Of a stretch of 64,000 bases of DNA, positions 27,402 to 36,793 are shown piece after piece. The notes under the pieces are model-generated. The model was not told where the DNA came from, ran no database searches, and was given only the letters and a program-made list of their open reading frames with translations. Made by a program: the position numbers and the translations under genes. Position 1 is the stretch's first letter, and the number at the start of each line of letters is the position of its first letter. The stretch comes from Cupriavidus necator A5-1 (GTDB lineage: Bacteria; Pseudomonadota; Gammaproteobacteria; Burkholderiales; Burkholderiaceae): the NCBI RefSeq assembly GCF_000744095.1, contig NZ_JQLI01000008.1, positions 682,001-746,000 on the forward strand, written 5' to 3'.

Positions 27402-29381
27402 ATGCATTCTCCGCTGGAACTGACCCTGGTGCTGCTGGCCGCTGCCGTCTTCGGCGTGGTCGCCTTCCGCATGCTGCAGCTGCCGCCGATGCTCGGCTAC
27501 CTGGCCGTGGGTATCCTGATCGGCCCGCATGCGCTCGGGCTGGCCAGCGACACCGCGCAGACCAAGTACCTGGCCGAGTTCGGCGTGGTCTTCCTGATGT
27601 TCTCGATCGGGCTGGAATTCAACCTGAGCAAGCTGCGCTCGATGAAGCGGCTGGTGTTCGGGCTGGGGGGCTCGCAGGTGGTGCTGTCGATGCTGGCGGT
27701 GGTGCCGGCCAGCTGGGCCTTCAGCTGGGTGTTCCCGCTTTCGTGGCAGGCCTCGGTGGCGCTGGGCGGGGCGCTGGCGATGTCCTCCACGGCGATCGTG
27801 TCCAAGATGCTGTCCGAGCGCATGGAGCTGGAAAGCGAGCACGGCCGCAACATTATCAGCATCCTGCTGTTCCAGGACCTGGCCGTGGTGCCGCTGCTGA
27901 TCGTGATCCCGGCGCTGTCGCAGGACCCGGGCGACCTGGTGAAGGCGCTGGCCCTGGCCACGGTCAAGATCGTGGTCGCGCTGGGCGCCATCTTCTTCCT
28001 CGGCCAGCGCCTGATGAGCCGGTGGTTCCATGTGGTGGCGGCGCGCCGCTCGCAGGAACTGTTCATGCTGAACCTGCTGCTGGTCACGCTTGGCATGGCG
28101 GCGCTGACCGAGCGGCTCGGGCTGTCGATGGCGCTGGGCGCGTTCATGGCCGGCATGCTGATCTCCGAGACGCCGTACCGCCACCAGGTGGAAGAAGACA
28201 TCAAGCCGTTCCGCGACGTGCTGCTGGGGCTGTTCTTCGTCACCATCGGCATGCTGCTCAATATCCGCGTGGTGCTCGACCACCTGTGGCTGGTGCTGGC
28301 GCTGCTGGTGATACCGGTGGTGTTCAAGCTGGTGCTGATCACGGTGCTGGCGCGGCTGTTCGGCTCGCGCCAGGGCGTGGCCATCCGCACCGGGCTGGGG
28401 CTGGCCCAGGCGGGCGAGTTCGGCTTCGTGCTGCTGAACCAGATCGACGGGCTCAACTTGGTAGACCCGGTGCTGATCCAGGTGATCCTGGCGTCGATGC
28501 TGCTGTCGATGCTGGCGGCCCCCTTCCTGATCCAGTACAGCGACGCCGTGGTGCTGCGCTTTGCCGCCAACGAATGGCTGATGCAGTCGCTGAACATGAC
28601 GCGCATCGCCGCGCAGAGCCTGCAGACCGAGAAGCACGCCATCATCTGCGGCTTCGGCCGCAGCGGGCAGAACCTGGCGCATATGCTCGAGCGCGAGGGC
28701 ATCACCTACGTCGCGCTCGACCTCGACCCCGACCGCGTGCGCGAGGCCGCCGCCGCCGGCGATACCGTGGTCTACGGCGATGCCGGCCGGCGCGAGGCGC
28801 TGATCGCCGCCGGCATCCACCGCGCCGCCGCGCTGATCGTCACCTACGCCAACACGCCGTCGGCACTCAAGGTGCTGCACCACGTGCAGGAGTTGGCGCC
28901 GGCGCTGCCGGTGATCGTGCGCACGGTCGACGATTCCGAACTGGACACGCTGCAGAAGGCCGGCGCCACCGAAGTGGTGCCCGAGATCATCGAAGGCAGC
29001 CTGATGCTGGCCTCGCACGCGCTGGTGCTGCTGGGCGTGCCGATGCGCCGCGTGGTGCGCGGCGTGCAGGAGGCGCGCGACGCGCGCTACAGCCTGCTGC
29101 GCGGCTACTTCCACGGCCGCGACGATGACGAGGACATGGTCGAGCGCGATTCGGTGCGGCTGCATTCGGTATCGCTCGGGCCGCAGTCCACCGCGGTCGG
29201 TCGGCGCCTGGGCGTGCTCGGCCTGGACCGCATCGGCGTAGAGGTGACCGCGGTGCGCCGCCGCGGCATCCGTGCCTTCGACCCCGAGCCCGAGACCGTG
29301 CTGGAGCCGGGCGATATCGTCGTGCTGCGCGGCCCGCCAGAAGCGCTGGAAGCGGCCGAGACGCGCATCCTGAACGGCTGA
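27402..29381 (+). CDS. CPA2-family monovalent cation:proton antiporter, KefB/YbaL type
   Basis: 659 residues. About 12 membrane helices fill residues 1-380 (Na+/H+ exchanger domain, with FLMFSIGLEFNLSKLRSMKR and LAVVPLLIVIP). The cytosolic TrkA-N/RCK domain has the nucleotide-binding GFGRSGQNLAHMLEREGITYVALDLDPDRV, and a TrkA-C domain ends the protein. Relatives move K+ or Na+ against protons and may be gated by nucleotides. The divergent placement opposite kdsD is common in betaproteobacteria. The exact ion is not decidable here. Confidence 0.92.
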   Translation: MHSPLELTLVLLAAAVFGVVAFRMLQLPPMLGYLAVGILIGPHALGLASDTAQTKYLAEFGVVFLMFSIGLEFNLSKLRSMKRLVFGLGGSQVVLSMLAVVPASWAFSWVFPLSWQASVALGGALAMSSTAIVSKMLSERMELESEHGRNIISILLFQDLAVVPLLIVIPALSQDPGDLVKALALATVKIVVALGAIFFLGQRLMSRWFHVVAARRSQELFMLNLLLVTLGMAALTERLGLSMALGAFMAGMLISETPYRHQVEEDIKPFRDVLLGLFFVTIGMLLNIRVVLDHLWLVLALLVIPVVFKLVLITVLARLFGSRQGVAIRTGLGLAQAGEFGFVLLNQIDGLNLVDPVLIQVILASMLLSMLAAPFLIQYSDAVVLRFAANEWLMQSLNMTRIAAQSLQTEKHAIICGFGRSGQNLAHMLEREGITYVALDLDPDRVREAAAAGDTVVYGDAGRREALIAAGIHRAAALIVTYANTPSALKVLHHVQELAPALPVIVRTVDDSELDTLQKAGATEVVPEIIEGSLMLASHALVLLGVPMRRVVRGVQEARDARYSLLRGYFHGRDDDEDMVERDSVRLHSVSLGPQSTAVGRRLGVLGLDRIGVEVTAVRRRGIRAFDPEPETVLEPGDIVVLRGPPEALEAAETRILNG

Positions 29382-29399
29382 GACAGCCCGCCCGCGGTA

Positions 29400-29774
29400 T
29401 CAGTGCGGGCGCGTTTCCGCCCAGGACTCCGGCAGATTGTCGAGCACCGCGCGCGCATCCAGCGAGCGGATCGGCACGGCGGGATCGGCCGGGATGCGCC
29501 CTTCGCCCTGCAACATCAGGTAGCGCAGGCAGCACACCCGCAGGAAGGACGAGAAATTGCCAGCCACGGCCTCACTGCCGCGGTGGGCGCTCAGCTCGTC
29601 ATGCAGGCGCGCGATCAGCTGGTTGACGGTCATGCCGTCGCGCCGCGCCAGTTCCTCGAGCACTTCCCAGAACAGGCTTTCCAGCCGGATGCTGGTGGCC
29701 ACACCGCGCAGGCGCAGCGAGCGCGCCTGGCTCTGGTAAGACGCCGGGTTGGCGCGGATAAAGATCTCACACAT
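29400..29774 (-). CDS. Ribbon-helix-helix domain protein
   Basis: 124 residues. Residues ~28-75 (GVATSIRLESLFWEVLEELARRDGMTVNQLIARLHDEL) match the ribbon-helix-helix (RHH_4) fold seen in small DNA-binding proteins. The C-terminal part has FLRVCCLRYL and no other known domain. The start at 29774 has GGGAG six bases upstream; the frame is open further. It is convergent with the antiporter gene, ending 18 bases from it. Possibly a transcription regulator; target unknown. Confidence 0.75.
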   Translation of the reverse strand: MCEIFIRANPASYQSQARSLRLRGVATSIRLESLFWEVLEELARRDGMTVNQLIARLHDELSAHRGSEAVAGNFSSFLRVCCLRYLMLQGEGRIPADPAVPIRSLDARAVLDNLPESWAETRPH

Positions 29775-29877
29775 GAAAGCTCCCGTGCAGGCGGCGCTGC
29801 CGGCGCGCGGGTGCGCCGCCCGTCGCATGGGCCGCGCACTGCCGTGACGCCGGCGCTGGCGCCGCGTTCGGAAGACT

Positions 29878-30456
29878 CTAATGTACGATCCGCGTGCCCA
29901 GCACCGCAAGGAACTGCGCGAGCCACGCCGGATGCGCCGGCCAGGCCGGGGCGGTGACCAGGTTGCCGTCGGTATGGGCCTGGTCGACCGGGATCTCGGC
30001 GTAGGTGCCGCCGGCCAGCTTTACTTCCGGCGCGCAGGCGGGGTAGGCGGAGCAGGTCTTGCCTTCCAGCACGCCGGCGGCGGCCAGCAGTTGGGCGCCG
30101 TGGCAGACCGCGGCGATCGGCTTGTCGGCCTGGGCGAAGTGACGCACGATCTCCAGCACGCGTTCGTTCAGCCGCAGGTATTCGGGCGCGCGGCCGCCGG
30201 GGATGACCAGTGCGTCATACACGGCGGGGTCGATCTCGGCAAAGGTTGCGTTCAGCGTGAAGTTGTGGCCGCGCTTCTCGGTGTAGGTCTGGTCGCCCTC
30301 GAAATCGTGGATGGCGGTGGCGCAGGCGTCGCCCGCCTTCTTGTCCGGGCACACGGCATCGACGGTATGGCCGACCATCTGCAGCGCCTGGAACGGCACC
30401 ATGGTTTCGTAGTCTTCGGCGTAGTCGCCGACCAGCATCAGAATCTTCTTTGCCAT
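29878..30456 (-). CDS. DJ-1/PfpI family protein (glutamine amidotransferase-like)
   Basis: 192 residues. DJ-1/PfpI fold with the nucleophile elbow AAVCHGAQLL (catalytic Cys near residue 110) and the conserved Glu in DYAEDYETMVPFQAL. Family members act as deglycases, glyoxalases or proteases, and the specific activity cannot be read from the sequence. The start at 30456 follows AGGAG at 6 bases. It is divergent from apt with a 201-base spacer holding both promoters. Confidence 0.88.
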   Translation of the reverse strand: MAKKILMLVGDYAEDYETMVPFQALQMVGHTVDAVCPDKKAGDACATAIHDFEGDQTYTEKRGHNFTLNATFAEIDPAVYDALVIPGGRAPEYLRLNERVLEIVRHFAQADKPIAAVCHGAQLLAAAGVLEGKTCSAYPACAPEVKLAGGTYAEIPVDQAHTDGNLVTAPAWPAHPAWLAQFLAVLGTRIVH

Positions 30457-30657
30457 CGCGGTCTCCTGTATGGTTACGGGTGTCCAGCGGGTGCCGGACA
30501 CGGCAGCCCGGCGCGGCGGCCGGCAGGGCCATTGTGCTGGCCGGCCCGGCGGCGTGGGTGGTAACCGGTTACCGCAGGCCGGCCAGGCCGCTGCGACAGT
30601 CTTTCCTTCGGCGCGCCTGGCGCGCTTTTGTTTGCACACCCCTCGTTTGCGTGACCC

Positions 30658-31230
30658 ATGGCAGATTCCATTATCCAGTCCCCTGAACTCGGCGACGTCA
30701 CCGGCTACCTGCGCGACCGCATCCGGACCGTACCGGACTGGCCCGCGCCGGGCGTGATGTTCCGCGACATCACCCCGCTGCTGCAGAACCCCAAGACCCT
30801 GCGCGTACTGATCGACGTCTTTGTGCACCGCTACATGGATGCGCAGCTCGACCTGGTCGCCGGTATCGACGCGCGCGGCTTTATCCTGGGCGCGATCGTC
30901 GCGTATGAGCTGAACCTGGGCTTCGTGCCGATCCGCAAGAAGGGCAAGCTGCCGTTCCAGACCGTGGCCGAGGAGTACGAGCTGGAATACGGCAGCGCCA
31001 CTGTCGAGATCCATGCCGATGCCTGCAAGGCCGGCGACCGCGTGCTGCTGATCGACGACCTGATCGCCACCGGCGGCACCATGATGGCCGGGCGCAAGCT
31101 GCTGGAGCGCCTGGGCGCGACCGTGGTGGAGGGCGCCGCCATCGTCGACCTGCCCGAGCTGGGCGGCTCGAAGCTGCTGCAGGACGGCGGGCTGCCGCTG
31201 TTCACGGTGTGCCGCTTTGAGGGGCATTGA
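30658..31230 (+). CDS. apt: Adenine phosphoribosyltransferase
   Basis: Salvages adenine to AMP with PRPP. 190 residues. The PRPP-binding signature VLLIDDLIATGGTMMAGRKLL lies at ~118-138, and DWPAPGVMFRDITPLL and the flexible loop RKKGKLP are also present. The start at 30658 gives MADSIIQSPEL. A LysE-family exporter follows 43 bases later and may be co-transcribed. Confidence 0.95.
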   Translation: MADSIIQSPELGDVTGYLRDRIRTVPDWPAPGVMFRDITPLLQNPKTLRVLIDVFVHRYMDAQLDLVAGIDARGFILGAIVAYELNLGFVPIRKKGKLPFQTVAEEYELEYGSATVEIHADACKAGDRVLLIDDLIATGGTMMAGRKLLERLGATVVEGAAIVDLPELGGSKLLQDGGLPLFTVCRFEGH

Positions 31231-31273
31231 ATTCTGACACTGAGAGACCGGACTTTGCGCTGAAGGAGACCCC

Positions 31274-31885
31274 ATGCCAGACCTGTTGCTGTTTCTGCTG
31301 ACCTCGATCGCCGTCACGGTGGCGCCCGGCCCCGACAACCTGCAGGTGCTGGCGCGCGGCATGGCGCAGGGACGGCGCGCGGGACTGGTGGCGGCGCTGG
31401 GGTTCTCGGTCGGCTGCCTGTTCCATACCGTGATCGCGGCGGTCGGGCTGGCGGCGGTATTGCGCTCGTCGCCGCTGGCATTCCAGCTGATCAAGTACGC
31501 GGGCGCTGCCTACCTGATCTGGATCGGCATCCAGGCGCTGCGCGCGAAGGGTGGGCTGGCGCAGGGCGGCGATGTCGATGCGGTGCCGCTGGGGCGCGTG
31601 TTCCGCCAGAGCGTGCTCGGCAACATGATGAACCCCAAGGTCACGCTGTTCTTCCTGGTGTTCCTGCCGCAGTTCGTGCGCGCCGATGCCGCGCATCCGG
31701 GACTGCAGTTCCTGCTGCTGGGCGTGGTCTTCATGCTGCAGACCGCGGTGGTGTTCTCGCTGTTCGGCCTGTGCGCGGGCTGGCTCGGCGCCTGGCTGCG
31801 TCGCCGCCCGGCCACCGGCCGCTGGCTGGACCGCGCCGCGGGGGCCATCTTCGTCGGGCTGGGGATCAAGGTCGCGCTGCCCTGA
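31274..31885 (+). CDS. LysE/RhtB family exporter
   Basis: 203 residues, about six membrane helices. The family signature near the N terminus reads VTVAPGPDNLQVLARGMAQGRRAG, followed by GFSVGCLFHT. It exports amino acids or related metabolites from the cytoplasm; the substrate is unknown. RBS GAAGGAGA precedes the ATG. It lies downstream of apt. Confidence 0.88.
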   Translation: MPDLLLFLLTSIAVTVAPGPDNLQVLARGMAQGRRAGLVAALGFSVGCLFHTVIAAVGLAAVLRSSPLAFQLIKYAGAAYLIWIGIQALRAKGGLAQGGDVDAVPLGRVFRQSVLGNMMNPKVTLFFLVFLPQFVRADAAHPGLQFLLLGVVFMLQTAVVFSLFGLCAGWLGAWLRRRPATGRWLDRAAGAIFVGLGIKVALP

Positions 31886-32108
31886 GGTTGTCCTGACCCC
31901 GTCCTGATGCCGCGGCGGGCAGCTTTGCTGCGGCCTTCCCGCCTTGTGTTTGCCTGTGTGTTGCCTGTGTGTTGCCTGCGGCCCGCAGCGCCTGGCCTCG
32001 CCGTTGCCGCTGTCGGGTGACGGGCGCATAATGAGCCCTTGACAACGACACGATGACCGGGCGGAGCCTCCAGGTAGTATTTCGGTACCGGTCACACAAA
32101 GGCGCACA

Positions 32109-33800
32109 ATGGGCGTACTCCTTCACCTGTTATCAGGCGTGGCCCTCCTTGTCTGGGGCACGAACATCGTCAAGGTCGGCATCCTGCGTGTCTACGGCGC
32201 CAACCTGCGCCACGTCTTGTCGACCAGCGTCTCCAACCGCTTCACCGCCTTTGCCGCCGGCCTCGGCGTCACCGGGCTGGTCCAGAGCAGCAACGCCACC
32301 GCGGTCATCGTCAGTTCCTTCGTCGGCCAGGGCCTGATCGCCGTGGCGCCGGCGCTGGCCATCATGCTCGGCGCGAACGTCGGCACCGCGCTGATGGTGC
32401 AGGTGTTCTCGCTGGACCTGTCGTGGCTGTCGCCGCTGCTGATCTTCGTTGGCGTGATCTGCCATCTCAGCTGGAAAGGCAGCAAGCCCGGCCACGTAGG
32501 CCGCGTGCTGATCGGTCTGGGCCTGATCACGCTGGCGCTCGAGCTGATCTCCATTGCCACGCGCCCCGTGGTGCAGGCCGCGGGCGTCAAGGTGCTGTTC
32601 AGCACGCTGACCGGCGACACCGCGCTGGACATGCTGATCGGCGCCTTCCTGACCATCCTGTGCTATTCGAGCCTGGCCGTGGTGCTGTTCTGCGGCGCGC
32701 TGGCCTCTGCCGGCGTGGTGTCGATCCACGTGGCGCTGGCGCTGGTGCTGGGGGCCAACCTGGGCTCGGGCATATCGGCGCTGCTGACCACCTCGGGCAA
32801 CAACCAGCCGGGCAAGCGCGTGACGCTGGGCAACCTGCTGTCGCGCCTGCTGGGCTGCCTGGTCGCGCTGCCGCTGCTGGGCCAGGCCGAGGAACTGCTG
32901 GCGTTGGTCGACCATGACCCGCAACGGCTGATCGTCAACTTCCACCTGCTCTTCAACGTCAGTCTGGCGGTGCTGCTGTTGGGCGCGACCGGGCCGCTGG
33001 CGCGCCTGTGCGAGAAGGTGCTGCCCGGACGCAATACCGGCGACAGCCAGGTCACGCCGCGCCACCTCGATCCCGCCGCGCTGTCCACGCCCACGCTGGC
33101 GCTCTCCAACGCCTCGCGCGAAGTGCTGCGCATCGGCGACCGCGTCGAGCAGATGCTGGACAACATGCTGCGCGTGCTGCGCACCAACGACGCCAGGCTC
33201 GCCACCGCCACCTGCCGCATCGACAACGAGGTGGACGACCTCTACACCGCGATCAAGCTCTACCTGACCCGCATCAGCCTGGAAGCGCTGGACGAGCGCG
33301 ACGGCCAGCGCTGGACCGAAATCATCTCGCTGACCATCAACCTGGAACACGCCGGCGACATCATCGAGCGCATCCTGCTCGATACCAAGGACAAGAAGAT
33401 CGCCCACAACCTGATGTTCTCCGAGGCGGGCATGCAGGAGATCGCCGAGATGCATGCGCGGCTGGTCGCCAACCTGCGGCTGGGTTTGTCGGTGTTCCTC
33501 AACGGCGACCTCAAGAGCGCCCAGGCGCTGATGGCGGAGAAGGCCAACTTCCGCGAACTGGAGCGCAAGTACGCGCGCACCCATCTGCAGCGCGTCGCGG
33601 TGCAGACCGCGGAGAGCATTGAAACCAGCTCGCTGCACCTGGACGTGATCAGCGAGCTGAAGCGGCTGAATTCGCTGTTCTGTGCGACGGCTTATCCGGT
33701 GCTGGAGCAGGCTGGGGTGTTGAATCGGAGCCGGATGAAGGAAGACGAGGTGCCGGCGGTGCCGAGGGTGCAGGCAGCGCAGCACGAAGCGCTGCGCTAG
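32109..33800 (+). CDS. Na/Pi cotransporter family protein with PhoU-like C terminus
   Basis: 563 residues. The first ~310 residues form a NptA/PhoU-type transporter with two inverted repeats: QSSNATAVIVSSFVGQGL is the first QSS motif, and the second repeat contains CYSSLAVVLFCGALASAG. The C-terminal ~230 residues are helical and PhoU-like (LSNASREVLRIGDRVEQMLDNML). It probably imports phosphate with sodium at the inner membrane. Its TAG stop overlaps the stop of the convergent adenosine-specific kinase gene in the palindrome CTAG (33797-33800). Confidence 0.88.
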   Translation: MGVLLHLLSGVALLVWGTNIVKVGILRVYGANLRHVLSTSVSNRFTAFAAGLGVTGLVQSSNATAVIVSSFVGQGLIAVAPALAIMLGANVGTALMVQVFSLDLSWLSPLLIFVGVICHLSWKGSKPGHVGRVLIGLGLITLALELISIATRPVVQAAGVKVLFSTLTGDTALDMLIGAFLTILCYSSLAVVLFCGALASAGVVSIHVALALVLGANLGSGISALLTTSGNNQPGKRVTLGNLLSRLLGCLVALPLLGQAEELLALVDHDPQRLIVNFHLLFNVSLAVLLLGATGPLARLCEKVLPGRNTGDSQVTPRHLDPAALSTPTLALSNASREVLRIGDRVEQMLDNMLRVLRTNDARLATATCRIDNEVDDLYTAIKLYLTRISLEALDERDGQRWTEIISLTINLEHAGDIIERILLDTKDKKIAHNLMFSEAGMQEIAEMHARLVANLRLGLSVFLNGDLKSAQALMAEKANFRELERKYARTHLQRVAVQTAESIETSSLHLDVISELKRLNSLFCATAYPVLEQAGVLNRSRMKEDEVPAVPRVQAAQHEALR

Positions 33801-34282
33801 AGCTTGTAGCCGAACTTCCGCAACAACGCCTTCCGCTCGGCCACATCCGCCTCGGTTTCGATCCCCAGCGGCGAGGCGCCATCGATGACGCCAACCACGC
33901 CGCGCCCGGCATCGGTCTCGGCAATGATCACCTGCGCCGGATTGGCCGTCGCGCAGAAAATCCTGCACACCTCCGGCACCGCCCGCACCGCAGCCAGCAC
34001 GTTCATCGGGAAGAACCCGTCCCCGAGGAAGATCAGGAAGCTATGCCCCGCGCCGATGGCGCGCGCATTCTCACAGGCCAGGTCGATCAGGCTTTCGTCC
34101 GTTCCCGACCACCGCACCAGCCGCTTGCCCGAGGCCTCGCAGAACGCCAACCCGAAGCGGATGCCGGGCACGGTGCTGACCAGCGCCTCATGCAGGTCTT
34201 CCACGGTCTTGATGAAGTGCGACTGGCCGAAGATGAAGTTGGTGGCTTCCGGCTTGGTCACCGGTACGACCGTCAGTTCCAT
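33797..34282 (-). CDS. Adenosine-specific kinase family protein
   Basis: 161 residues. It matches the small family first described from an archaeal adenosine-specific kinase structure: NFIFGQSHFIKTVEDLHEALV, GIRFGLAFCEASGKRLVRWSG, GHSFLIFLGDGFFPMNVL and IFCATANPAQVIIAETDAGRGVVGVIDG. Function in bacteria is unproven. The start at 34282 gives MELTVVPVTKPEATN; the frame is open upstream. The last bases overlap the Na/Pi cotransporter stop. Confidence 0.82.
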   Translation of the reverse strand: MELTVVPVTKPEATNFIFGQSHFIKTVEDLHEALVSTVPGIRFGLAFCEASGKRLVRWSGTDESLIDLACENARAIGAGHSFLIFLGDGFFPMNVLAAVRAVPEVCRIFCATANPAQVIIAETDAGRGVVGVIDGASPLGIETEADVAERKALLRKFGYKL

Positions 34283-34420
34283 GACTGGCTCCCGAATCGC
34301 GGCGCGGCTTGCCGCCATCCGGTTCATGGTAGGGCGCGGGGTGGTGAATGCAAGCGGGCAGGGCGCTCTTTGCATGGCGCGCGTACCTGCTATACCGGAT
34401 GGACTGGCCCGTCACCGGAG

Positions 34421-34598
34421 ATGCCGATGCCGCTTCTTCGCCTCTTCCTTGCATGGCTTGCCATGGCCGTCCGTTGCCGCCGCCCAGGTCGTTCCGGCAT
34501 CACAGGGCGAAATTGCCGTCAGTGAACTGGCCCGCCCCAACCTCGTGGTCGTGCTGCGCCATGCGAGCACGCCGGGGCAAGTGAGCAGCCCCTTGTAA
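34421..34598 (+). pseudogene. 5' remnant of a histidine phosphatase gene, frameshifted and cut by the IS607 element
   Basis: An ATG at 34421 opens a signal peptide (MPMPLLRLFLAWLAMA). The mature part continues only in another frame, as VAAAQVVPASQGEIAVSE then ARPNLVVVLRHASTPG. The VVLRHAST block is the RHG catalytic motif of the histidine phosphatase superfamily. One extra base near 34471-34476 would explain the shift. Similarity stops around 34575, where the IS607 element begins. No continuation of the phosphatase is visible after the element, so the rest is deleted. Confidence 0.7.
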
Positions 34599-34629
34599 AC
34601 TGCTTATAGGTGTGCAATTATTATCACCA

Positions 34630-35271
34630 ATGAGCATACTTGCTAAAGTTACGATGAAGGAGGCGTGCGCGATGCTGGGCATCCACCCTGGCACGCTTCG
34701 CCGATGGGAGTTCGACGGGAAGATCTCCGCCGATCGGACTCCGGGTGGTCATCGTCGCTATAATTTGACCGCTCTAATGGAGTTGGCCGGCAAGAAGGTC
34801 GAGGAAGCAGAGCGCGGGCGTACTACGCTCGCCTATGCGCGCGTTTCCAGCCACGACCAGAAGGCCGATCTGGAGCGTCAGTGCCAGGTGCTGGAGTCGT
34901 TCTGCGCTGCGAAGGGATGGCCCTTCGAACTCATCCGGGATCTCGGCTCCGGCATGAGCTATGAGAAGAAGGGCCTCAAGCAACTGCTCAAACGTATCTG
35001 TGCCGGAGGCGTTGATCGGCTTGTCATCACACACAAGGACCGGCTCTTGCGATTTGGTGCAGAGTTCGTTTTTGCTCTGTGCGAGCAATTCGGAACGGAA
35101 GTCGTCATCATCAATGCCAAAGGCGATTCGACGTATGAGGAGGATCTTGCCTGCGACGTGCTTGAGATCATTAGCGTCTTTTCGGCGCGCCTCTATGGCA
35201 GCCGTTCCCACAAGAATCGTCACGCCATGAAAGCCCTGAAAGAGGCTGCAGATGCCATTCAAGAGGGCTGA
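34630..35271 (+). CDS. tnpA: IS607 family serine recombinase TnpA
   Basis: 213 residues. The N-terminal MerR-type helix-turn-helix (MKEACAMLGIHPGTLRRWEFDGKI, then TPGGHRRY) binds the ends. The catalytic domain begins with LAYARVSSHDQKADLERQ, with Ser73 as the probable nucleophile, followed by the arginine-bearing segment ITHKDRLLRFG. Length is normal for IS607 transposases and no damage is visible. The start at 34630 (ATG) is chosen over an in-frame GTG six codons upstream. Its end overlaps tnpB by 20 bases. Confidence 0.92.
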   Translation: MSILAKVTMKEACAMLGIHPGTLRRWEFDGKISADRTPGGHRRYNLTALMELAGKKVEEAERGRTTLAYARVSSHDQKADLERQCQVLESFCAAKGWPFELIRDLGSGMSYEKKGLKQLLKRICAGGVDRLVITHKDRLLRFGAEFVFALCEQFGTEVVIINAKGDSTYEEDLACDVLEIISVFSARLYGSRSHKNRHAMKALKEAADAIQEG

Positions 35272-36793
35272 TCCCACCACTATCCAGTTCGCGAGGAAGG
35301 TCCGTCTGGTGGTGGACGCTGATGCTGCGGGCAAGCTCGACGGGCAATCCAAAATCTGCAACTGGCTATGGAATCGACTCAAGGACGAAGTCGAGACGCG
35401 CATGGCGGAGTTGTCCATCGTCGGCGGCTATGGCTATCTTGATGAGGCGCGAACCAAGAAGCTCCTGTCGGAGGTCTATTCCGAGATCGGGCTTCGCAAC
35501 CTCGTGCCGCCGCTCAAGGAGCGTCATCCGTTCTTGCGCTGCGTGTTTTCTTCACCGCTGAAGAATGTCGCGCTGCGCATGGCCAAGGCCATTGCCTCGC
35601 ATCGAAAGTCGAAGAATGGACAGCGCTGCGGCCCAGACGTGGGCTGGGTCAAGTACAAGGCATGGGCCAAGTACTGGATGAGCCTGGAATACGACGAGCC
35701 AGGCAAAGGCTGGAATGTTTCCCAGTTCGGTTGGCTCAACCTATCGTTCGGCGCGAACGCGCAAGGACAGCGGCTGTCGCTGCGCCTGAAGATGGAGAAG
35801 ACACCCAAGGAGCTCGCGAGCGCTCGCACTTGCCGGATCGTCCGCGAGGGCCGCGACCGCTATTTCGCTGTGTTCACGTTCAAGGGGCAGAAGAAGGCCA
35901 GGCAACGCGGCACGCGCGTGGTCTACATCGATCCGAACCTGAAGAACTTTGGCTACGCTCTGGATACTGAGGGGCGCGCCTTCGAATTGTCCAATCTTGA
36001 GAAGTTGAAGGAGTCGGAGCGCATTCTCGATCGGCTAACGAGTCTGCGTGACCGGTGCATAGCAAAGTCGCTGTGGGTAGATACCGTCCACGGCGATGGC
36101 ACGGTGTCGACGCATTGGCGTCCCAGTCGCCGCTGGAAGGGTTTGGACGACGCTGTGGAGCGAATGCAAACCAAAGTGCGAGAACAGAAAAAGCACTTCA
36201 TGTATTCGCTGGCGAACCAGCTCTGCAGGCACTACGACGTGATTGGGATCGGCAACTACGTGCCGGAGAACACCAACCACGGCAAGGGCCGCAAATACAA
36301 CCGCGCGGTAAGAAACAGAACGATGCACGGTGCATTCAAGGACATTGTCTCGTGGGTCGCGACGCGCTCCAGAAAGCATGCGCTGGTGCTGGATGAAACC
36401 GGCACCACGCGAACGTGCCATGCGTGTGGTCACGTTGTCGAGGGCGGGATAGCGCCCGCAATTCGGGAGTGGGATTGCCCGGGCTGCGGCACCTGCCACC
36501 TGCGCGACGAGAATGCCTGTCAAAACGGTCTGCGGCGGCTGCTGACGCAAGTCGGCGACGCTGTGGACTGCTCCCATCTGCCCTGCTCGGGCCCCGTTCA
36601 GATTATCGGGCGGTGTGATTGGCGATTCCATCCGCAAGGATGGACGGGAGTCCCGAGAGGGGGCGCCAATGTGAATTCAATGCGCCTGCCGGAGTACCGG
36701 CAGCGAATGCGCGCGTTACCGCGCGCTCGGGTTGGTGACCGCGCGTCCAAATCTGCAAAGACGTCGCCATCAGCGATGCGTAGGCTTGCTTAG
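35252..36793 (+). CDS. tnpB: RNA-guided endonuclease TnpB (IS607-associated)
   Basis: 513 residues, longer than typical TnpB because of an ~80-residue C-terminal tail. RuvC-I Asp227 lies in VVYIDPNLKNFGYAL. At the canonical RuvC-II glutamate position the sequence reads IGIGNYVPEN, with Gly334 instead of Glu. A glutamate appears instead at residue 382 in LVLDETGTTRTCHACG, just before the zinc ribbon (C389, C392, C409, C412). RuvC-III Asp419 is in HLRDENACQNG. This Asp/relocated Glu/Asp layout is known from Fanzor proteins and a subset of TnpBs. The tail is encoded by the hairpin-rich region taken as the guide-RNA scaffold. The frame is intact. Confidence 0.9.
   Translation: MPFKRADPTTIQFARKVRLVVDADAAGKLDGQSKICNWLWNRLKDEVETRMAELSIVGGYGYLDEARTKKLLSEVYSEIGLRNLVPPLKERHPFLRCVFSSPLKNVALRMAKAIASHRKSKNGQRCGPDVGWVKYKAWAKYWMSLEYDEPGKGWNVSQFGWLNLSFGANAQGQRLSLRLKMEKTPKELASARTCRIVREGRDRYFAVFTFKGQKKARQRGTRVVYIDPNLKNFGYALDTEGRAFELSNLEKLKESERILDRLTSLRDRCIAKSLWVDTVHGDGTVSTHWRPSRRWKGLDDAVERMQTKVREQKKHFMYSLANQLCRHYDVIGIGNYVPENTNHGKGRKYNRAVRNRTMHGAFKDIVSWVATRSRKHALVLDETGTTRTCHACGHVVEGGIAPAIREWDCPGCGTCHLRDENACQNGLRRLLTQVGDAVDCSHLPCSGPVQIIGRCDWRFHPQGWTGVPRGGANVNSMRLPEYRQRMRALPRARVGDRASKSAKTSPSAMRRLA

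Noticed and set aside
27222..29165. 647-codon minus-strand frame opposite the Kef-type antiporter
   Set aside because: His/Gln/Arg-rich shadow frame; the plus strand encodes a clear CPA2 transporter.
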